Assembly (NCBI GenBank): GCA_010909165.1
Contig: MU008162.1
Coordinates: forward strand, 1,612,001 to 1,676,000
DNA from: Anthoceros angustus
Taxonomy: Eukaryota; Streptophyta; Anthocerotopsida; Anthocerotales; Anthocerotaceae
DNA: 64,000 bases
Direction of reading: 5' to 3'
Shown here: positions 23,202 through 33,216 of the stretch, piece after piece
How the letters are laid out: each line of letters begins with the position of its first letter
Position numbering within the stretch: the first letter of the stretch is position 1
Made by a program: the position numbers and the translations under genes
The notes under the pieces: generated by a model
What the model was told of the DNA's origin: nothing
Databases searched by the model: none
The model's input: the letters and a program-made list of their open reading frames with translations, nothing else

Positions 23202-25843
23202 CTAATAGCTGTAATCCGAACTACTGCTGCTGCCCGTTCTGCAGGATGGCGGCTCTTCCTTGACAGAGGAGTCGTCCGCTCCAGCGGGTAAGGCACTAAG
23301 TGGTCGAGGAACTCCACTGAAATCCTGGTCCTTCAAATAGAGACTACCTGCTGCATTGTCGGCCTCCTTTGGCCGTTCTCCTGCAAACACATCTTCACGA
23401 GGTCCAGAAGAATGGCAAGGTCTGTTAAGTTCCATCCCCCTTGCAACCTGGGGTCAACCAGGTCGCCAACGCTGGTAGTACTGGAGTCTTTCAACTGCTC
23501 TAGAGCCCAAAAGGAAAGAAGGTCGCCATCCTTGAGAGCTGGATGACCTGTGATAAGCTCCAAGACCACCACTCCGAAGCTGTAAACGTCGCTCTTAGGG
23601 GAGAAGACCCCAGACCTGATGTACCCTGGATCCATGTACCCAAAGGAGCCCTTTACACCTGTCTGTACAGATGGGAAATGCGTGGCATCTGCAGGGCCAG
23701 CTTTTGATAGGCCAAAGTCGGCGAGCTTGGCTGAGTCTGTAGAAGTGAGCAGAATGTTGGCTGATTTGATATCGCGGTGGGCAATGGGAGGACTGGATTC
23801 GTGGTGCAGGTATTCCAGAGCACATGCCACCTGGTATGCTATGTTCATTCGTGAGCGCCATGAAAGAGGTCGGAGGGCTTCAGCTATGGTGTCGCTGGAG
23901 TGAAGCCTGTCATGTAAACTCCCATTGGGAAGGTATTCAAACACTAGCATCCGGGTGCCTGACCAACGACAAGCTCAACTTTAGAATACATTTGCAGTCG
24001 AGTAGACCCTGCTGGTGTAAAGAAAGCATGCATGTGCTTGTCCACTAGAGCAGGTATGTCCACTAGAGCAGGTATGCTTACCTTTTCCTTTGCAGAAGCC
24101 CATGAAGTTGACTAGGTACTTGTGATGAACTTGCTGCAAAAGAGCCACCTCTTCTGCAAATCTTGAAGTTCTACTTGCTGCTCTGGAATTGGCCTTCTCC
24201 ACCTTGACTGCTGCAGTCACAGCTCCTGGAAAATTTGCCTTGTACACTGTGCTGAACCCCCCTTCTCCCAGCACGTGATCCCTGCTGAAGTTGTGGGTGG
24301 CCCTGATGAGTTCCGCTCGAGAAAACAACCTATTTCTTCCATTAGCGGATATAGGTGGCGTGGGATGGCGCACACATCGGAGATACCAGTAGATGCCACC
24401 ACCCACGACCAGCATCAGGACCAAAACGGAGGCTGCCATGGAGCCAATAACGGGAACCTTGGGGGAGGGGCGTCGAGTTCGACCGCCAGAAGAACCGGGT
24501 GATATCGATGTTGCAGAGGGACCGGGTGATAACGATGTTCCAGAGTTACTGATCAGCCGCTCCATAACTTTGACATTATCGATCACTGGCCCACACAACG
24601 GAGAATCGGCGTCTGGTATACCCAGATCTACGAAAAACTGAACCACTGTCGAATGGCCTTCACAACTGTAGTTCAGTGTCTCGATCGACCACCTGACGTC
24701 TCCTGCTTGAGTGGAACGCTGACGAACTGGAAACTGGTGCACCTCTGTCTGCGCAGAATTACTTTCGTTTACACATAATATGTTCAACTTCACCGTCAGC
24801 GCCTGCCTGTTGGAATCGGACTCTGAACAAAAGCCGAAGACGGTAGTGTTGCCACTAAGATCCACAAGGTATCCTGCCAGGGAAAAAGATAGAGCATACT
24901 GAGAGCCAGAGGACGGTTTCTTCGGAATAGTCTGGACTACATCGGATCCTGGCACAAGAAGAATGCTGCCGTTGCTACCTCCAGCAGTTGTCCCATTTAT
25001 CTTATAGTTCGTTGTCATCCATTTCGGTGGCCGGATGGACGTCACCTGCCAACCGCAGAGCATGAAGTCATTGGGGGAAGCTAGCAGATATGGTGGAACA
25101 ACACTGCAGCGCTCAAAGCCGCCATTGGCCAACAGGTTATCCAGGCCCACCTGAGTGTCTTCATCTGCTGACTGTCGCACCGCGAGTCCTGAAACGGTGG
25201 TGGCGTTGTAAGATTGAAAGGTGAATTCTCGGCCCAAGTATGGTCTTGCTGAGAAGGCCGCTTCTGTGCAGAGAAAGACCGCGAAGCGCGTTGCGACGTC
25301 CTTCCCTGCCGCCATGAACAAAGCCTCTCCGCGGTCAGGGGACTTGAGCGCACTGCGGATGCTATTGTCGGTCTCATTGTAAAACCACTGCTGCTCTAGC
25401 CTGGAAACATTGCAAGCAGCAACAGAGAAGGGCAGGTCCTCAGTCGGCTTAGGAGCGTATACGCCTAGATCTATCGGGAGTCGCTGGCTTACCCGGCCAT
25501 CATAATACTGCTGCGTTCCAGCGTCCAGGCACAGTTCCTGGCCTACCACATCTACGAGTTCGATGGCCTTTGTTCTCGGATTGTAGAGCCAGCTGACCTC
25601 GTTCACCTGACTGGCCACGCATGGATAAAGCGCCACGGCGTTGCCCATGAAATTCTTGGGTGCGTTGTAGACATTGAGGCAGTAGGAACAAGTGGGCACG
25701 CCTGACGAGTTTTTGCTGCCCACCACAATCCAGCCCCGTCCTCCATCCGCCGCTGCCGGTAGAGGACCCACCACCATATTCAGGCAGACTGAGAACGCAA
25801 TCACCAGCAATCTTGCATCTACCCTAGAAGTTCTAGGAGCCAT
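23202..25843 (-). CDS. Receptor-like kinase with ricin-B-like lectin and DUF642-like ectodomain
   Basis: Exon 1 is 25843-24082 and exon 2 is 23958-23202. ATG 25843 opens a signal peptide (MAPRTSRVDARLLVIAFSV). Residues about 40-210 look like a ricin-B beta-trefoil (YCLNVYN, WLYNPRTKAIEL, ELCLDAG, QQWFYNETDN). Residues about 235-425 resemble DUF642 (NLLANGGFE, CGWQV, ending GPVIDNVKV). A Ser/Pro-rich stalk and one membrane helix (VLVLMLVVGGGIYWYL) lead to an RD-type Ser/Thr kinase: GEGGFSTVYK, AVKVEK, HRDIKSANILL, DFGLSK, GYMDPGY. Near the C-terminus (about 23335) one T appears missing, giving VVSI-stop instead of a natural continuation KDQDFSGVPRPLSAL to 23202; this may be sequencing error. 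The ligand is unknown; a cell-wall or glycan ligand is an inference. Confidence 0.85.
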
Positions 25844-26486
25844 AGTCCTGGACAACAATAGGCCAAGCGCCACCGATACCGCAATGCAAAGGAGCAGAAA
25901 CTCGAAGCAGATCTACAACGGCGCCAGCCTGGGACCCCGCCGACTGATTTTCAATTGTGCAGACGGTTGAACAGACCGATGATTTGCTACTCAAGATGCA
26001 ATGCGGTACGATCACGATGCGATGCGATGCGATTCCTGTGAATTCGTCAAGATTTGTCAAATGCAGTTCCCTTCCCACCACAAATTCCACCAAGTGCGAA
26101 CCATAAAGCTATTCCCGGCGTCCGTCAGCTGCGACAATCGAACACTACTTTTCACGAGGTCGTAAACCTCGTCATCTGAGCCAAGGGCCGGACAGGATAT
26201 CAAGTCATCAGCATCAAAGCAACCCTGGAGCTCACGCCCACTGATCAATATTTCGAATTCCGAGGATGCAAATGCTACATGGGTTTATCCGACTCATGGA
26301 CACTGGGCAAATCGATGCCGTTCACAAAACAGGGGACACGGTGTGCATCTCTGCCTAATTATGATCTCTCGCTCTTCGAGACCTCCACATGAGCTTGGTG
26401 TCACTAGTACTGTGACGCAGAGACAAAAATCAGGGCATGGAAGCATGAAGCAGGGCACCCCCTTTTGAGATTGATTGAGTTTGAAG
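25844..26486. other. Upstream region of the receptor kinase
   Basis: Presumed promoter. No coding sequence or clear motif is recognised. The last five bases (26482-26486, TGAAG) are the target-site duplication of Copia-A. Confidence 0.5.
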
Positions 26487-26681
26487 TGTTAGAAAACAGT
26501 AATTCCTAGGTTCAATACATTAGAAATGGTGTGCTATGCATACATATATAGCCTTTGGCCTTGACATACTCTCGATAGTATGAAACCCTATCTCGCTCTG
26601 GGATAATCCTATATACTTCTAGGACTTATACTCATAACTCTAATATGTGATGTGTTGCACCAATCCTATAGATTTCTAACA
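26487..26681 (-). repeat. Copia-A 3' LTR
   Basis: 195 bp, bounded by TGTTAGAAA and TTTCTAACA. Nearly identical to the LTRs of Copia-C (44239-44431 and 48600-48794) in opposite orientation. The target duplication TGAAG precedes it. Confidence 0.95.
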
Positions 26682-26799
26682 TTCCCACTCAACACATCGC
26701 TACTCTTTTAAGCCTAACATCTTGCTAAACTTAACGTGCTTCTCTAAAGTCAACCCTTTGGTCAAAACATCCGCAGCATGTCCAGTGGGACAATACGCT

Positions 26800-29700
26800 A
26801 GCTCTATCTCCTTGGATTGAACTTTCTCTCGATGAAGTGATGCTTTACTTCAATGTGTTTCGTCCTCACGTGAAAAGTAGCATTCTTTGCTAAGTAAATG
26901 CAACCTTGATTGTCGTTGAAGATGGTTGTTGCACCCTTCCGCTTAAATCCCATTTCTTGAGCAATCGTCATAGCCATATTGCTTCCATTGTTGCAGATAT
27001 TGCCATGTACTCCGCTCAGAGGACAAAAAGATGGTGGCCTACTACTCCATGAAATGGCTCCCCAAATAGCATAAACACATATCCTGTGGTAGACTTGCCA
27101 TCGACATCTCCATTGTCGAATCACAAAATCCAACCACATGGGCGTCTTCATGTCGATCCTTTTGGTATTTCAACTTCCAATGTTTTGTGCCGCGCAAGTA
27201 TCTGAATATCCTCTTGACTGCTTGATAATGCTGTTGTCCAGGGTTGGCCAAGAATCGACTCACAACTCCCAGTGCCTCTGCAATGTCGGGCCTTATCCTT
27301 GTTGCCAAATATGTAAGATAGTCAACAGCAGGTTGGTAGAGAGTCTTATCTACTTTCTTTTTCTCCTTTTCAGTTAAAGGGCCCATCTCCTTTGATAGCT
27401 TCTCATTGAAGATCATTGGCGTCTTCATGAGTTTGCAATCTTGCATGCAAATGCTCCAGTATGGTCTCCACATATGTTTGTTGGCTCAAAGAGATCATTT
27501 TGTTAGCCCTATTCCTTTCCACCTTTATTCCTAGGAATAGTGGAGCTCACCCAAATCTCTCATGTCAAAGCTTGCATTAAGGCTTTGCTTTCTTGAGTCT
27601 AAGAGTTCCATGTCATTGCTAGCAATAATCAAATCGTCCACATAGATAGCAATGATAATTATGGATTCTCCCACTCTCTTCACATAGATATTCCAATCGG
27701 CATTGGTTTTCTTGAAACCTCTAATTTGGAAAAACACATCAACCTTACGATACCAAGCAAGGCGATTGCTTAAGACCATCTGAGCCTTTAGCAGCCTACA
27801 TACCTCTCCCTCGCGTCACGGTATTTCAGATCCCTCCGGCTGGTCCATGTAGATCTCTTCATCCGGATCTCCATTCAGAACGCAATGTAACATCCATATG
27901 ATGTATCTCCATGTCGGCGGCTGCGATAGCTAGGAGAGCTCGGATAGATGCTATCTTAGCGGCGGGGAGAAGGTATCGATAATCCACACCGGGACTTGTG
28001 TATATCCTTTCCACCAGCCTTGCCTTGTAGCGCTCTATGCTTCCATCGACCTTGCGCTTAATCTTGAATGTCCACTTTGATCCTATGCTCTTCCTTCCGT
28101 GAGGTAGAGGAGTGATTGCCCAAGTTTTGTTCTTGAGAAGAGAGTTATACTCACCGGCCCAGCTTCTTTCCACTCCTTTGCCTTTGGTCCTTCCAATGCT
28201 TCCCTTAGGCTTTGTGGTTCGGCATCGCCAACCATGCCTCCTCATACATACATGCATTCATGGATTCCAAGATCTTCTGAAGGTTTCCATTGTCTCGTTG
28301 ATCTTCTCAAGATTGGTTGTCTCTCTCGAATACTTGAGCTTCCTCTTCTTCAATTACGACAATGCTTTGATCTTCATCTACTTCTCCAACCGCGACATCA
28401 GGAATTTCCCTTTCTCCCCCCTCTATGTCGCATTGTTGAGAAGGTTCGTTGGGCTCAGGAACAGGTTGCTCAAGAGTGTCATCATACTCACAATCCTCAT
28501 CAGGGTGGTCAACATATGCTGTCGGATCCTTCATGATAACCACTGGGGTTGGAGCTCCCACTTCTTTGCTAGGTTCCACAACCTCATTAAATACAACGTC
28601 CCTACTAAAAATGATCTTCTTCCTTGAAAGATTATACAACCGGTAGCCCTTAATCTCAGTAGAGTATCCAAGCATAAGGCACTTCACGCCTTTTGGATCC
28701 CATTTTGTTCGGGTTTGCTTCGGAACGTGAGCATAAACCATTGAACCAAAGATCCTCAAATGGCTTATGTCTTGGCGCGAGACCACGCTTCCTCGGTCAT
28801 TCCAACAATAGCTTTGGTTGGAACTCGATTCAAAACATAGGTTGCTATAACAACAGCCTCACCCCAAAAACGTACTTCCAAGCCACTATGATGTAACATG
28901 CATTTGCCTCCACGGACTCAAGTTTGCGCCCGCCACTCCATTTTGCTCCGGTGTGTGAGGATGGTTAGTTGCCTTCCAATTCCATGCTCCTTGCAAAAGC
29001 GTTGGAAGTCGGTGGAGATGTATTCACCTCCGTTGTCACTACGCAAAGTCTTGACGTTGTCCACTTGCGTTCTCCACCATGGCTTTCCATTCCTTGAAGA
29101 GTGTAAATACCGGATTTCTCCTTCATAAGATATGTCCAGTCTTCCTAGTGAAATCATCCACAAACACGAATGTAGCGGGCTCCGCCATGAGTGGGATTTT
29201 CATTGGACCACACACATCCGTGTGTACCAACTATAGCGCCATCTTTGCTAGTCGCACTGCAATCTTTGGGAACTTAGTTCGGTGTAGCTTTCCATTATGC
29301 ACCCTTGGCATAATTGCGGCTCACCCACTTCTTTCAAATCCAAGCTCAGAACCATATGTTGGTTCTTCATCAACTGATATTGTCCACACCAATGTGCCCT
29401 AGACGTTGATGCCATAAATCAATAGATCCAATGCTATTTTGCGAATCGTCCATAAAGGTGCAAGCTTGCCTTCCCACAGAAGCACACAACTTGTACAAAT
29501 TTCCTATTCGGATGCCCCTAGCAATCACTTTAGCATTCGATAACTCAGCTCGATTGGATCCAAATCCTTTTGGAATTGAACACAACCTCATGACTGATCG
29601 GCAATTTTTGCGAAAAGAAGATTCCTCGCAAGATGAGGCACATGATGCACGTCTTTAATACAGACCGGTCCTCCGGAAGATGGACTCGTAACACTCCTTT

Positions 29701-30168
29701 TCCCTTGATGTCATGTGACCTATTGTCACCAAGCGCCACTGTATGCCCCTCTGGCAATACCTTGTAGCTTGAGAACCAAGGAAGGTTATAACTGAAATGC
29801 TGGGATGCACCGGAGTCAAGGTACAAATTCTCATCCTTCTTTGATGAAGTCGCTTGATCTCTTTCGGTGAAGCATGCGAAGATGTGTTCTTGGTCCTTCT
29901 CGCTGACTTGATTAGCTTGGGAGGATTTCCCCTTCTTCAAGTCTGCCAATCTTATTTTACAGTCCTTGGCGTAGTGATTGGGCTTCCTGCAGTAATAACA
30001 AAAGCCTTTCACCTTTCTCTTTGTACCTATATCGTTTGTCCCTTCTAGAGACTTGGCTTGCGAGGTCTTCCACCGTGATGTGCTCTTCTTGGAGAAGAGT
30101 GCCAAGCCTTCGTTGCCTTGTGTCTGGAAAGAACCATCAAGCTCCTCTTGTAGGAGTAATCTAACCAC
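26800..30168 (-). pseudogene. Copia-A gag-pol remnant
   Basis: Domains in order along the minus strand: gag zinc knuckle CYYCRKPNHYAKDCK (about 29990), protease LDSGASQHF (about 29810), integrase with QRLGHIGVDNI and LRSDNGGEYISTDF (29600-28900), and an acidic linker (about 28620-28310). Reverse transcriptase follows with SKWTFKIKRKVDG and YVDDLIIASNDM (28260-27530), then RNase H with YLRGTKHWKLKYQ and HIEVKHHFI (27470-26800). The frame is broken in several places. Order PR-IN-RT-RH is diagnostic of copia. Many breaks fall where sister copies carry a CAG or CTG. Confidence 0.9.
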
Positions 30169-30199
30169 CTCATCAAAGCTTTGATGAGGTGGTTAGATT
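30158..30199. repeat. Perfect palindrome at the left border of the CACTA-like insertion
   Basis: Arms 30158-30177 and 30180-30199 are exact 20-bp inverted copies (AATCTAACCACCTCATCAAA and its complement) around a 2-bp spacer. The left arm is Copia-A gag; the right arm is the same gag sequence inverted, in the place where a CACTA terminus would be expected. Confidence 0.95.
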
Positions 30200-30660
30200 C
30201 TGATTAACGCCACGGTGGCTCGTGAATTTGTCAATGGCACTACGCTTACAATGTGAATTTGTCAATGGCATCGAAGCCCGACCGAGGCGTATACAACGTG
30301 CAAGATCGCTTTGCAATGGACCTTGTATATGAGACTACGTTGTGAATTTGGTGTAAACGTGCAGAGGCTGATCCGGCCTTGTCATACATTTTACAACATA
30401 CAAGTGCGCTTTACAGCGGACCGTGTTGTAAATTAGACTATGTTGTAAATTGTGGGAGGCCTATCTTGGCCTCTCTTAAACGCTTACAATGTACAGTGAG
30501 GTTTGCAATGGATCGTGTTGTAAATTAGATTAGGTTGTACGATGTTGTAAAACATGAGAGAGGCACGATCTGGCCGTCTCAAACATTTTACAACGTACAA
30601 TTGGGCTTTACAGCGGACCGTGTTGTAAAACACGGTCCGCTGCAAAGCCCAATTGAATGC
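30200..30660. repeat. Left subterminal repeats with long hairpin
   Basis: Imperfect units of about 120 bp carry TTTTACAACGTACA, GCTTTACAGCGGACCGTG and TTGTAAATTAGA. The last unit ends in a hairpin: arms 30598-30624 and 30629-30655 (27 bp, one mismatch) around a 4-base loop. Confidence 0.8.
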
Positions 30661-31032
30661 TTTGTCTTCAAGCCGGGAGGAGGTGACCGTCGGAGAGAAG
30701 CCGGGAGGAGGTGACCGACGGAGAGGTGTGTTTGGGTATACCTCTTCACTCCCACTTGTTGATCATTTTGGAAAGTGATGCTCCAACAACCGGATCATCT
30801 CCGGTCCTTGTAGGATGGAGTCGGGTGAAAGCTGCAGATGCATTATGCTCACCATACGCCGCCTCCCCGCTTGTATATATTCGAGCGTGCTGAGAACCAC
30901 CTCACCGGTGCGTTATATTCCTCTTCTTCATCTTCACGCCTGCAATTGGAGAAGGGGTTGTGGAGCGTAACGTCGAGATGTCGCCCTCCTCTAAGGATGC
31001 GAACCCCGCCACCAGAAGAGACTCCCTAGGCC
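30661..31032. other. Non-repetitive part of CACTA-like element
   Basis: No gene recognised. A short TATA-like sequence (TGTATATATTCG, about 30870-30882) lies about 160 bp before the next ORF. Confidence 0.4.
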
Positions 31033-31482
31033 GCTGCGGCAAGCAAGGCGGCTAGGACAACTGCCTCCTCTGCTGCTCGCAAGGGACCCGCTGACACTGC
31101 TGCTGCGGGAAGCTCAGAGCCGACCAAGAAACGGGAGCGCCCTCCTGGCACAACGCGGCAGGTGCTGAGGACTAGGCGCGAGGCCATAATCGCGGAGGAC
31201 ATGGGAGGTCCTCCATTGCGGCGCTTAGCTTCCACAATTTCTCCCACGCGTGCCCCTACGCCACCTGCTGCAAAGAGGGAGCTCAGGGCCTACAGCTTCT
31301 GTGGGCCTGAGGCTATGTCTGACGGAGGAGGTGAGGCCCTCACGGCCTCGAATTTCCCTCGAGGTAACCCCGATAAGGATGTGAAGATTGTGAGCCTAGG
31401 CATCGCGGCAATGCCTCTCCTATCTCGTATCGATGCAAGCATACCGTCCGGTCATGAAGCGGATCGAGTGCGTGAATTCTGA
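31033..31482 (+). CDS. Unrecognised ORF inside the CACTA-like element
   Basis: An open frame of about 149 codons. The first part is rich in Ala, Ser, Lys and Arg; then come RPPGTTRQVLRTRREAIIAED, a Pro-rich stretch and LGIAAMPLLSRIDASIPSG. An ATG in another frame at about 30977 (MSPSSKDANPATRRDS) may be the true start if a base is missing near 31030. I recognise no family. It may be an element-encoded protein or a captured host exon. Confidence 0.35.
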   Translation, partial: AAASKAARTTASSAARKGPADTAAAGSSEPTKKRERPPGTTRQVLRTRREAIIAEDMGGPPLRRLASTISPTRAPTPPAAKRELRAYSFCGPEAMSDGGGEALTASNFPRGNPDKDVKIVSLGIAAMPLLSRIDASIPSGHEADRVREF

Positions 31483-31837
31483 CTTCTTGTTCCACTGGTC
31501 ATGTTGTAAGCCGCCATGAAGTGACACGGGTTTTGCTTCATCTCGCCTCCTACTCCCACTCGCTCTAAAGCTATCTAATTGCTTTGTGTCTTGACCGCAG
31601 GATCTGTCTTGAGGATTGAGGAGGATGCTTCCTCCTCAAGATTACATGTGCGGTGAGGACTCGATGCTACGAAGGCCTCCAGTCCCTCCGACTCGAGAAT
31701 CCAAAGGAAGAGTCCTCCGAGACCGATGAACTGGGATTAGGTAGCAGGGCATGTAGGCTAGTTGGGGTTAGATAGGAAAGTTCCAGACTCTCCTAACCCC
31801 AGACCTCGAACATGCTTCTCGTGCAGCTCTTTTGAAA

Positions 31838-32010
31838 TGTTAGCGCAGGAGTTAAACCTAACGCACAGTTAATAATCTTTATGTTATATGGATTAGGGTT
31901 GTCTTAGTGAATAGACACGTACATAGTATTTAAACGATTTTGTTATGCTCATTATTGTAATTTTAACTATCAGAGTTTTCTCTACGCTCTCGCTCCGCTC
32001 AACCTTCTTA
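31838..32010 (+). repeat. Copia-B 5' LTR
   Basis: 173 bp from TGTTAGCGCAGG to CCTTCTTA. One substitution (GCG/GCA near the left end) separates it from the 3' LTR. Confidence 0.96.
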
Positions 32011-32054
32011 TGGTATCAGAGCCATGCTTTGGTTCTTGAGTGATTTTCTTAAAA

Positions 32055-32594
32055 ATGCCGAGACAGGGCAGATCTAATAGAGGTTTACGTTCTGGTGGAT
32101 CATCACAAAGACAACGTCGTGAGGGACGTCCACCAAGACAAAATATAGCACCAGTACCTTTTGATACGGTGCTTGACCTTTATGAACACGATTACCCTCG
32201 TCTTTGGCAGCAGCGATTCATTGCTCAAAGGCAGATACCACCTGGCCCATCTTGGGAGTTGAATAGAAACCAACAAATTGACAGGCTCTACAGGGAGCGT
32301 TGCCACAGAAGGGGACAGAATCCCGACCTATTCTACAGCCCTCCAACAAATTCAGTATCTGCCTCTGACATTCTGACTGCCCGACGGCCTGAATCTTCCC
32401 GTCGGCCCCAGCCCTGCACACACAGCACAAACCGCGGGTCAAACATTGTCGCTGATAGAGCACATGCTATTCTGATTCGTGTGGAAAAGTGTTGTCACAC
32501 TTTCCAACGGAGATTCTCAAGAGCAGTGGAGACTCTTGATCGATACGAGCAAGCAATTTCAACTTGCAAGAACGAAATTGAGGGACATCAATGA
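32055..32594 (+). CDS. Copia-B leader ORF, unrecognised (179 aa)
   Basis: An uninterrupted frame between the primer-binding site and gag: MPRQGRSNRGLRSGGSSQRQ at the start, strongly basic, then LDLYEHDYPRLWQQRF and a helical C-terminal part (FSRAVETLDRYEQAISTCKN). Copia elements do not normally carry a separate ORF here. It could be a basic N-terminal extension of gag or an acquired sequence. No family is recognised. Confidence 0.5.
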   Translation: MPRQGRSNRGLRSGGSSQRQRREGRPPRQNIAPVPFDTVLDLYEHDYPRLWQQRFIAQRQIPPGPSWELNRNQQIDRLYRERCHRRGQNPDLFYSPPTNSVSASDILTARRPESSRRPQPCTHSTNRGSNIVADRAHAILIRVEKCCHTFQRRFSRAVETLDRYEQAISTCKNEIEGHQ

Positions 32595-33216
32595 CTTATC
32601 GAATTCTTGCGAATGATGCACCTAAAAATCCGAATTGGAGCTTGGTGCCCACATGCCGATGATGATCAGCCCATTCTTGCTTTGTGAGATCTTCACGCCA
32701 TTGAGCGAGCGCCTGGAGCAGAGCACTTTTCGCTCGAGATCAAGCGCCACCTTCCGGTGCCTTTTCGCTTAATCTCTCTTCCTGTGTGATAGGTTCTTGT
32801 AGAGTTGCACTGCTCACGATCAAGGGACATGACAGTTAGGGTTTTGTTTTGAGCATATTTTCTTGTGACTTGAAATGTCATGCAAATGTTGGTCCGAAAC
32901 CCTAACGACGTAACTTAAACGTTCTTCTTGAAAGGAGGTGTCTGTCACACTGCGCACCTAGGAAGGTGGATGAGGGAGCTAGCACATGAGGGATTAGATA
33001 CGCTCAGATGTTACCCCCTCAGCCGCCACCGCCCAACCCCTGGACACGCATTGTTAGTCTGCAAGAGACATAGTCTAGCGGCTTGAGCATAAGAACACTT
33101 ACCGGCAGAACTACCATAGTTTTTGCTGTCTTTTAGGTGCCTTATGTCCAACTCCTCACCGAATGCATTGATCAACTTCAATAACTTGAGCCTGCAACCC
33201 AAACCCCAGATCAACA

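Larger units (their letters stand above)
26487..30178 (-). mobile_element. Copia-A LTR retrotransposon, 3' part
   Basis: A Ty1/copia-type element on the minus strand, split by a later insertion. This piece holds the 3' LTR (26487-26681), then, reading leftwards from 30178, the rest of gag, protease, integrase, reverse transcriptase and RNase H. The other piece is 42437-43914. The two halves rejoin at the gag sequence CCAACCTTTGATGAGG as seen uninterrupted in Copia-C at about 45116-45131. The target duplication TGAAG flanks the whole (26482-26486 and 43915-43919). Confidence 0.92.
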
